Shown here one piece after another: positions 1 through 5,875 of a DNA stretch of 7,739 nucleotides. The stretch covers positions 1-7,739 of the forward strand of contig JAUYEQ010000715.1 of the NCBI GenBank assembly GCA_030691295.1, written 5' to 3'. The translations under genes and the position numbers were made by a program. The notes beneath the pieces are model-generated. The model saw nothing but the letters and a program-made list of their open reading frames with translations, made no database searches and had not been told where the DNA came from. This DNA comes from Bacteroidota bacterium. GTDB lineage: Bacteria > Bacteroidota > Bacteroidia > Bacteroidales > Prolixibacteraceae. Each line of letters opens with the position of its first letter. The stretch's first letter is position 1.

Positions 1-1083
1 AGGAGTTGATGGTACAATACCTCTTTTTTCCAGAAAGCTAAAAATGAAAATTACAAGTGGTGTGAGGAATACGACTAAGAAAGGATTGACCGACTGGAAA
101 ATTTCTGCTGATCCGAAAATACCTCCAAGCAGGGTATAATCTTTGGCAAACATAGTAAGAGTTAGTCCATTCTGATGGAATGAGAACCAGAAGAAAATAA
201 CGATACCAAAGACAGCCAGTAAAGCATAAATTCTCTGTTTAATTTCATGTGCGTCTTGTTTGATTTGATCAGCAGTAAGATTCGAAACAGTTTTTACTTT
301 TGCTTTTGGAGTTGGCAAAGTATTTTTTGATATCAGAAAAACAACAAGCGAAATTGCCATTGCAGCTACCGCAGTTAAAAATGCATAGTGAAATCCTGTA
401 TTGAAAGCATCTAAGTAACTGGTTGCAAAGTCAGACAAACTATTCGGCATAACGCCTTCGGATACTGTTTTAGCCAATTCCGAGAACTTACCCGAAGTAA
501 CTTCTTCCGCCATTTTTCCATCAAGGTATTGATGACACAAACCCGGCAATTCGGCATTATACGCATATCCCTGCATCTTAACAAAGGTATTTCGTACCCA
601 GCTGGCCAGGAAAGGAGCAAACATTGCACCTATATTAATAAACATATAAAAAATCTGGAACCCGGAATCTCTTTTATTACGAAACTCATCATTATCGTAC
701 ATCTGGCCAACAAGGGCTTGTAAATTACCTTTGAATAAACCATTACCAAATGCAATAACCAACAAAGCAGCCAATGCAATATATTTGGTTGTAATTAGCA
801 TTGGTATCGCTAGCAAGGTATAACCAACTGCCATAATAATCAGACCGACAATAATGGTTCCTTTATAATTTCTTAGTTTGTCGGCGATTAAACCACCCAC
901 CAAAGCCAAAATATAAATAGAGCCATAAAAAATCGAATACAAAGCGCCGGCTTCAGTTCCTGTTAAATTAAATTTAGCCATCAAAAACAAAACCAAAATC
1001 GCCATCATAGTGTAGAAACCAAAGCGTTCGCCCATGTTAGCCAATGCCGCTGCAATAAGTCCTTTCGGGTGTCCTTTAATCAT
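1..1083 (-). CDS. POT/PTR-family proton-coupled peptide transporter, 3'-truncated by window edge
   Basis: Inner-membrane major facilitator of the proton-dependent oligopeptide transporter family, expected to import di- and tripeptides. The 361 codons present start at the ATG complementary to 1081-1083 and stay open to base 1, so the C-terminal part lies outside. Family marks: a TM1 segment with GERFGFY (residues 18-24), GLFKGN in TM4 with the conserved Lys118, the RDSGF..FYMFINIGA stretch (138-152) matching the PTR2 signature, and FQSVNP (329-334) matching the family's FQSLNP before TM8. About eight membrane segments are visible. Two oddities: the first Glu of the ExxER proton-coupling motif is Asn16 (N-M-G-E-R), and a polar stretch of roughly 60 residues (about 164-227) separates TM5 from TM6 and should face the periplasm. 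Closely similar proteins, as I recall them, occur across Bacteroidota. It is divergent from the neighbouring repair gene. The family call is firm; the substrate is inferred. Confidence 0.88.
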   Translation of the reverse strand, partial: MIKGHPKGLIAAALANMGERFGFYTMMAILVLFLMAKFNLTGTEAGALYSIFYGSIYILALVGGLIADKLRNYKGTIIVGLIIMAVGYTLLAIPMLITTKYIALAALLVIAFGNGLFKGNLQALVGQMYDNDEFRNKRDSGFQIFYMFINIGAMFAPFLASWVRNTFVKMQGYAYNAELPGLCHQYLDGKMAEEVTSGKFSELAKTVSEGVMPNSLSDFATSYLDAFNTGFHYAFLTAVAAMAISLVVFLISKNTLPTPKAKVKTVSNLTADQIKQDAHEIKQRIYALLAVFGIVIFFWFSFHQNGLTLTMFAKDYTLLGGIFGSAEIFQSVNPFLVVFLTPLVIFIFSFLEKRGIVPSTP

Positions 1084-1141
1084 ATTTCAAATTTTTTAAA
1101 TGAATGAATAGATTGTATAATCTAAGATTTTGTAATTGTGA

Positions 1142-1149
1142 CAAATATA
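1142..1149 (-). promoter_or_regulatory. Candidate -7 element of the POT transporter gene
   Basis: On the minus strand this reads TATATTTG, a full match to the Bacteroidota TAnnTTTG -7 consensus. It lies 58 bp upstream of the start codon at 1083. I do not see a convincing -33 TTG at the usual distance, so the call rests on the -7 box and its position. Confidence 0.45.
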
Positions 1150-1283
1150 ACTAAGTTTTCAAGGAATAAAATTTGACTATTATCAGTAGCTGGTAAAAAT
1201 AATTGACAAGCTCATTAAAAATGAAAATTATCGGATATTTTTTATTTCGCAAACAAACACAAACGTTAAAATTTTTGAATTCG

Positions 1284-1291
1284 TAACTTTA
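1284..1291 (+). promoter_or_regulatory. Weak candidate -7 element of the NAD(P)HX repair gene
   Basis: TAACTTTA matches TAnnTTTG except at the last base and ends 15 bp before the start codon, which would give a leader of only about ten bases. No clear -33 element is present. It is the best match I found on this strand of the divergent intergenic region, but AT-rich sequence makes chance matches common. Confidence 0.28.
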
Positions 1292-1306
1292 TACCAAATT
1301 TCAGCT

Positions 1307-2815
1307 ATGAAACTATTCACTTGCTCACAAATATCGGAAATTGACCGGTTGACAATGAATCTTGAACCGATTTCATCCATCGACCTGATGGAAAGAGCTT
1401 CGGATCAGGTTGCATGGTGGATTACACAACACATAGGTCACGATAGTCCGCTTTGGTTTTTCGCCGGTCCCGGTAACAATGGCGGCGATGCTTTGGCTGT
1501 TGCCCGGATGCTGGCTTTTGCAGGCTACAATTGCACTGTTTTTCTATCCACTTTTGGTCGCGAACCAAAAGGCGATCCTGCCATTAACCTGCAACGCCTT
1601 AAAAAACAAGGCAAAGTACTTCTGAGAAAAATTGATTCAGAAGAGACAATTCCTGAAATTCCTCCCAAAGTAATTGTTATTGATGGATTGTTTGGTTCAG
1701 GATTAAATAAACCGCTGGATGGATTGGCCGAACAAATCGTCCGGAAAATAAACCATTCGGGGGCAAAAGTCATTTCACTAGATATTCCAAGCGGACTTTT
1801 CGGCGAAGACAATCCGAACAACAATTTAGCTGCCGTAATCAGGGCAAACCATACACTAACCTTTCAATTCCCAAAAGTCAGTTTCTTTTTTCCTGAAAAT
1901 TATCAGTTTACCGGAGACTGGAAAGTGCTGCCCATCGGATTATCTCCTGAAGCCATTGGCCAAACAGAAAGCAATTATTTCTACCTGACCAAAGAATTCA
2001 TTTCAGGAAAATTAAAGAAACGCGAAAAATTTTCGCACAAAGGAACATTCGGACATGCTTTGCTGATTGCCGGAAGTTACGGAAAAATGGGAGCTGCGGT
2101 ACTGTCGTCAAAAGCTTGCCTGCGTTCGGGAGTTGGATTACTGACCAGTCATGTTCCGCGCCTTGGATACGAAATAATTCAAAATTCAGTTCCCGAAGCA
2201 ATGATTTCAATCGATCATTCCAAATTTATTTTCAGTGAATTTCCCGATCTCAAAACATATTCTGCAATTGGAATTGGGCCGGGACTGGACAAAAAACCTG
2301 AATCGCAGGATGCTTTCAAAGAACTTCTGTATGCAAAACCGGCGAAAATTGTCATTGATGCCGATGCACTGAATATTTTGGCTGAAAATCAGGAATGGTA
2401 TCGCCTGATTCCTGAAAACTCTGTATTAACGCCACATCCCAAAGAATTTGAACGGTTGGCCGGTTCATCTGCCAATTCATTTGACCGGTTGCAGCTTCAG
2501 CTCCAGTTTTCGGCAAAGCACAAAGTAATTGTGGTTTTAAAAGGAGCACATACCTGCATCACTTTTCCGAATGGGGAAGCGTATTTTAACAGCACCGGAA
2601 ATCCGGGAATGGCGACTGGTGGAAGCGGCGATGTATTAACAGGAATCATTCTTGGTTTGCTTGCTCAAAATTATTCTTCTGAAGATGCAGCACTCATCGG
2701 AGTCTATCTGCACGGGCTGGCAGGTGATCTTGCGGCTGCTAAACATAGCCAACAGGCAATGATCGCAGGTGACATAATTGAACTGTTAGGGACAGCTTTT
2801 ATTCAACTTGAATAA
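1307..2815 (+). CDS. nnr: Bifunctional NAD(P)H-hydrate epimerase / ADP-dependent NAD(P)H-hydrate dehydratase
   Basis: Cytosolic metabolite-repair enzyme that restores hydrated NADH and NADPH (NAD(P)HX). The N-terminal YjeF_N domain (about 1-215) interconverts the R and S epimers, and the C-terminal ribokinase-like domain (about 225-500) dehydrates the S form using ADP. Visible marks: GPGNNGGDA (54-62), the IDGLFGSGL loop (125-133) and SLDIPSG (157-163) in the epimerase; GIGPGL (322-327), DADAL (351-355), LTPHPKEF (374-381), VLKGAH (410-415) and GGSGDVL (438-444) with presumed catalytic Asp442 in the dehydratase. The length of 502 residues is normal for the fused protein. The family's usual NNGGDG is NNGGDA here, a mild change. 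The ATG follows an A/T-rich leader with no Shine-Dalgarno sequence, as is usual in this phylum. It appears to be a single gene, divergent from the transporter; no clear terminator follows it. Confidence 0.96.
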   Translation: MKLFTCSQISEIDRLTMNLEPISSIDLMERASDQVAWWITQHIGHDSPLWFFAGPGNNGGDALAVARMLAFAGYNCTVFLSTFGREPKGDPAINLQRLKKQGKVLLRKIDSEETIPEIPPKVIVIDGLFGSGLNKPLDGLAEQIVRKINHSGAKVISLDIPSGLFGEDNPNNNLAAVIRANHTLTFQFPKVSFFFPENYQFTGDWKVLPIGLSPEAIGQTESNYFYLTKEFISGKLKKREKFSHKGTFGHALLIAGSYGKMGAAVLSSKACLRSGVGLLTSHVPRLGYEIIQNSVPEAMISIDHSKFIFSEFPDLKTYSAIGIGPGLDKKPESQDAFKELLYAKPAKIVIDADALNILAENQEWYRLIPENSVLTPHPKEFERLAGSSANSFDRLQLQLQFSAKHKVIVVLKGAHTCITFPNGEAYFNSTGNPGMATGGSGDVLTGIILGLLAQNYSSEDAALIGVYLHGLAGDLAAAKHSQQAMIAGDIIELLGTAFIQLE

Positions 2816-2911
2816 TATTTTGGCTATTTTGATGTTATAGAATCAACTAAAAAGGTAAGAACCAAAGAAACTCTGATATATTAAGAATCTCGAATCAATT
2901 GATAAACTTTG

Positions 2912-2919
2912 TACCTTTG
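2912..2919 (+). promoter_or_regulatory. -7 promoter element ahead of the small antitoxin-like gene
   Basis: TACCTTTG is a perfect TAnnTTTG match, in the context ACTTTGTACCTTTGC that is typical of Bacteroidota promoters. It ends 18 bp before the start codon of the 52-codon gene, so the leader should be very short. It is also the only good promoter match I found between the repair gene and the DUF4831 gene, so it may serve the three-gene run to the terminator near 5788. Confidence 0.55.
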
Positions 2920-2937
2920 CGAAGATGATTGCATAAT

Positions 2938-3096
2938 ATGAATACTAAAAAAGAAAAATCATTTGATGCCGCAAAAATGATGCGTGAAATACGTGATAAA
3001 ATTAGCGCTGAAACGCAAAACATGACATTTGAAGAGTTGAAAAAGTACATTGATTCACGGATTAAAAAAAGTGGATTAAAACCGATTGGACAATAA
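2938..3096 (+). CDS. Small charged antitoxin-like protein, 52 aa, no toxin partner seen
   Basis: ATG at 2938 to TAA at 3094-3096, encoding 52 residues beginning MNTKKEKSFDAAKMMREIRD. The body is charged and looks almost entirely helical, with FDAAKMMREIRDKIS (9-23) followed by MTFEELKKYIDSRIKK (29-44). This layout, an FDA-hydrophobic-MMR-IRDKIS segment and then an FEE-LKKYI helix, resembles short Bacteroidota and cyanobacterial proteins that I recall preceding PIN or RelE/HigB-type toxin genes. No toxin follows: the ATG overlapping the stop (ATAATG, 3093-3098) opens only seven codons, and the next gene is a secreted DUF4831 protein. A perfect -7 element 18 bp upstream supports expression. It could be an orphan or decayed antitoxin, or a small protein with an unrelated role. 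The coding call is moderate; the family call is from memory and tentative. Confidence 0.62.
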   Translation: MNTKKEKSFDAAKMMREIRDKISAETQNMTFEELKKYIDSRIKKSGLKPIGQ

Positions 3097-3153
3097 TGCC
3101 ATGTCATCACCCATTTTAATTATCCAAAACAAAAACAATTAAATTATAGAAAT

Positions 3154-4275
3154 ATGAAGCTTTCAATATTAACATTGTTACTTACGCTTTTTGTAGTTTC
3201 AATCACTACTGCACAAAAAGACGACAAGAGAAAATCAACTTCCGGAACGGTAACAGGTCCGGCAGAAGGAGTTGTTTACGCACTTCCGCAAACAGGCATA
3301 CGTGTGTATGTGAAAGCAACCAGGGAACGATACGTTCACGGACCGTTTTCAAACTATGCACAAAAAATGCTGGGTATCGACAATGTCTCATCAACAGATG
3401 CCGATCGCTGGAACATGGATGAAATAAAAATCGAAGTATTCAGCGAACCCGATCCTGATCAGGTTCACAAAGCCATGGGACAGGCTGCCAAACTGGTAAG
3501 TCTCACAGAATCAGGAATTATGGCAGGAATTAATTCTGCAATAAAAAATCAGGAACCTGCCATTCAAACCAGTTCATTCCTGATGAAAAATCCCGACAAA
3601 CAGGTTAAATACACCGATTTGTCAATCTGGAGTTTCTATTCGCCCATTGATTCGACCAGAAGGGTAAAAATGGTTTCCAAAAGTCAGGAGCAAAAAGCTG
3701 CCGAAGCTGCCGAAACCATTTTCAACCTTCGCAACTCGCGATTCAGCCTTTTAACAAATGCCGATGACGAGCCGCTTCCCGACGGAAAATCTTTTGAAGT
3801 AATGACTGAGGAACTGGGAAAAATGGAAGAAAATTATGTGGCATTGTTTGTCGGTAAATCGACAAAACAATCTCACGAGTTCAGTTTCGACTTCGTTCCC
3901 GGACAAAAAACAGTTAAAGGCGAAGTAATCTTCAGGTACAGTGACGAACGCGGAGTATTGCCAAAATCAGATTTATCGGGCAGACCCATCGTCATCGATG
4001 TTACAAAAGCTGAAAATCTGGCTGCCAGACAAACCAGTTTGAGTGCTTCCGAAAATCCAAATGCCGGGAAAAGCGGATTGTATTACCGTATGCCGGGAAT
4101 GTCGGAAATCAGGATTATGGATGGTGCGACCCAACTTGCCGGGGCACGCGCACCAATTGCACAATTCGGAACCATTGCCCCTATTCCTGAAGATTTGCTT
4201 GACGGAACATTCAAAATGGAATTTTTCCCAACTACCGGAGCTGTAAAAAGTATTACTGAAAATAAAATAAATTAA
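3154..4275 (+). CDS. Secreted DUF4831-family protein
   Basis: Exported protein of unknown function, 373 residues. The N-terminus MKLSILTLLLTLFVVSITTA is a classic Sec signal peptide: a Lys, a hydrophobic core, then TTA-Q with likely cleavage after residue 20. There is no lipobox Cys, so a soluble periplasmic product is expected. The mature part matches my recollection of DUF4831: YALPQTGIRVYV (42-53), a GPFSNYAQKMLGI segment (63-75), the AAEAAETIFNLRNSRFSLL helix (182-200) followed by a PDGKSFEVM segment and LGKMEENYVALFVGK (221-235), and near the C-terminus GLYYRMPG (308-315) and APIAQFGT (333-340). It looks full length. It lies 57 bp after the small gene and 12 bp before the MFS transporter gene, so it is almost certainly co-transcribed with the transporter. 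No biochemical role is known to me; an accessory role for the transporter is an inference from gene order only. Confidence 0.88.
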   Translation: MKLSILTLLLTLFVVSITTAQKDDKRKSTSGTVTGPAEGVVYALPQTGIRVYVKATRERYVHGPFSNYAQKMLGIDNVSSTDADRWNMDEIKIEVFSEPDPDQVHKAMGQAAKLVSLTESGIMAGINSAIKNQEPAIQTSSFLMKNPDKQVKYTDLSIWSFYSPIDSTRRVKMVSKSQEQKAAEAAETIFNLRNSRFSLLTNADDEPLPDGKSFEVMTEELGKMEENYVALFVGKSTKQSHEFSFDFVPGQKTVKGEVIFRYSDERGVLPKSDLSGRPIVIDVTKAENLAARQTSLSASENPNAGKSGLYYRMPGMSEIRIMDGATQLAGARAPIAQFGTIAPIPEDLLDGTFKMEFFPTTGAVKSITENKIN

Positions 4276-4287
4276 CAACTCATTTTT

Positions 4288-5700
4288 ATGCAACAGTTAA
4301 AACAAACACTCCACGATTCACCAATTGCCAGATGGATGGCATTAATTCTGATTTCGGCAACCATGTTTTTCGCTTATTTCTTTGTAGATGTGGTGGCACC
4401 GCTACAAAAAATGATGTTGACAAACTTTAATTGGTCGCCTGAAGTTTTTGGTTATCTCGGCGGATCGGAATTCTTTTTAAACGTATTTGTCGGGTTTCTG
4501 ATACTTTCAGGAATTATTCTCGATAAAATGGGTATTCGTTTTACCCTGATGTTATCGACCATCACCATGGTAGCAGGCGCTGCAATTAAGTTTTCGGCAC
4601 TAAAATACATCGATGTTGCTTCAGTTTCCTCGGTCTTTGGCTGGGAGTTGCCAACCACTGCACTAGTTGCTTATTGCGGATTTGCAATTTTTGGCATTGG
4701 GGTCGAAATGGCTGGAATTACCGTGTCAAAAACAATCGTTAAATGGTTCAGGGGTAAAGAAATGGCCCTTGCAATGGGACTTGAAATGGCTGTTGCCCGA
4801 CTTGGAGTTTTTGCGGTTTTCCGTTTATCGCCGATTTTTGCCAATTCTGAAGATCCGACCCAATGGGATCCCGCCAATTCAGTATTCATGGGGCTCGCTT
4901 TTCTGTGCATCGGACTCCTCACCTCTTTGATTTATGTTTTTATGGATGTGAAACTGGACAAACAACTTGGCGATGATGGGAAACTCGCTCCTGAAGATGA
5001 ATTCAGGATCAGCGATCTTGCCAAAATTTTCACAAATCCAGGCTTTATAGCCATTGCCGGACTTTGCGTTTTGTTCTATTCTGCAATTTTCCCTTTCCAG
5101 AAATTTGCAACCGACATGCTTTCTTCGAAACTTAATATTCCAATAACCGAAGCTTCAAACTTGTTCTCATTCTTCCCGATCGGAGCAATGATTTTGACTC
5201 CGTTTATCGGATTATTTCTCGATTTAAAAGGAAAAGGCGCTTCATTAATGTTGTATGGCGCTATTTTGCTGGTTGCGTCACACTTAATTTTTGCACTGGT
5301 TCCCAATGAAAACTTTTCGTATGTACTTGCATTCGGAACAATTGTCATATTAGGAACAGCATTTTCGCTGGTTCCTGCTTCGATGTGGCCATCACTGCCA
5401 AAAATAATTGAAGACCGCTATCTGGGAACTGCCTTCGGATGTATATTCTGGATTCAGAACATTGGACTAATGCTGGTTCCTGGCTTGATTGGCTGGTCAA
5501 TTACCAAATCAAACCCTGGTGTGGCCGAACAAATTGCCGCACAAATTCCAGGTGCTGCCTACAATTATATGGTTCCTGAATTGATTTTTGCTGGTTTCGG
5601 AGTTGCTGCAATTATACTGGCATTGTATCTTCGAAAGGTAGATGCCAAGCACGGTTACGGTTTGGAATTGCCAAATAAAAAAACGCCAAAAATGGCATAG
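4288..5700 (+). CDS. Major facilitator superfamily transporter, MFSD1-like, 12 TM
   Basis: Inner-membrane carrier of 470 residues with twelve predicted membrane segments, roughly 17-37, 57-79, 85-103, 124-146, 160-182, 200-220, 252-271, 294-312, 320-338, 346-363, 378-402 and 430-449. The TM2-TM3 loop carries the MFS motif A variant GIILDKMGIR (75-84); WFRGKEMALAMG (153-164) follows TM4. The second half contains LVPASMWPSLPKI (361-373) and LGTAFGCIFWIQNIGL (379-394), which recall the VPA-WPSLP and LGTAYGFMQSIQNLGL segments of animal MFSD1, a lysosomal dipeptide transporter. I therefore place it near MFSD1 rather than the drug-efflux groups; this is from memory, not an alignment. It starts 12 bp after the DUF4831 gene and ends before a strong terminator, so the two form the end of one operon. 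Direction and substrate cannot be read from sequence. Dipeptide transport is suggested by the similarity and by the dipeptidase gene just downstream. Confidence 0.88.
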   Translation: MQQLKQTLHDSPIARWMALILISATMFFAYFFVDVVAPLQKMMLTNFNWSPEVFGYLGGSEFFLNVFVGFLILSGIILDKMGIRFTLMLSTITMVAGAAIKFSALKYIDVASVSSVFGWELPTTALVAYCGFAIFGIGVEMAGITVSKTIVKWFRGKEMALAMGLEMAVARLGVFAVFRLSPIFANSEDPTQWDPANSVFMGLAFLCIGLLTSLIYVFMDVKLDKQLGDDGKLAPEDEFRISDLAKIFTNPGFIAIAGLCVLFYSAIFPFQKFATDMLSSKLNIPITEASNLFSFFPIGAMILTPFIGLFLDLKGKGASLMLYGAILLVASHLIFALVPNENFSYVLAFGTIVILGTAFSLVPASMWPSLPKIIEDRYLGTAFGCIFWIQNIGLMLVPGLIGWSITKSNPGVAEQIAAQIPGAAYNYMVPELIFAGFGVAAIILALYLRKVDAKHGYGLELPNKKTPKMA

Positions 5701-5754
5701 CCCAGCGCCCTGAGGTTTAAACCGAATTCAAATATCTGACCTGAAATAAAAGAG

Positions 5755-5788
5755 AACCTGTATTCGTTTTATCGGATGCAGGTTTTTT
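5755..5788 (+). terminator. Intrinsic terminator after the DUF4831-MFS operon
   Basis: The left arm at 5755-5766 (AACCTGTATTCG) pairs along all 12 positions with 5773-5784 (CGGATGCAGGTT), including two G-T pairs, around a six-base loop. The right arm runs into six T residues at 5783-5788. It sits 54 bp past the transporter stop codon and separates this unit from pepD. Confidence 0.9.
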
Positions 5789-5826
5789 ATTGTTCCATTT
5801 CTTAAACAAACTACATGGATTAATTG

Positions 5827-5834
5827 TACTTTTA
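5827..5834 (+). promoter_or_regulatory. Weak candidate -7 element of pepD
   Basis: TACTTTTA matches TAnnTTTG at all but the last base and lies 41 bp before the pepD start codon, past the preceding terminator. The terminator means pepD needs its own promoter in the 87-bp stretch 5789-5875, and this is the best match there. No clear -33 TTG is visible. Confidence 0.33.
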
Positions 5835-5875
5835 TAGCTGAATTTTAAACCGAATTTCATTTTAAAAACAAATAT

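Larger units (their letters stand above)
5716..5856. repeat. 13-bp direct repeat flanking the terminator
   Basis: TTTAAACCGAATT occurs at 5716-5728 and again at 5844-5856, 128 bp apart, one copy before the terminator and one in the pepD leader. The copies are identical over 13 bases. No inverted partner or insertion-sequence ends were seen. It could be chance or the trace of a local duplication. Confidence 0.4.

Noticed and set aside
411..723. Short open frames on both strands near the left edge
   Set aside because: They overlap the POT transporter frame, which runs unbroken from 1083 to 1 and carries clear family motifs.
1203..1208. TTGACA hexamer with an AT-rich hexamer 17 bp downstream, like a sigma-70 promoter
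   Set aside because: Bacteroidota primary sigma factors use a different consensus (TTG and TAnnTTTG), and the downstream hexamer is a poor TATAAT match.
2816..2937. Spacer between the repair gene and the small gene, checked for a terminator or RNA gene
   Set aside because: Apart from the -7 box at 2912-2919 no stable hairpin, T-run or tRNA-like fold was found.
3096..3119. Seven-codon frame overlapping the stop of the small antitoxin-like gene
   Set aside because: It is too short to be called a gene; noted only as a possible remnant of a coupled downstream frame.
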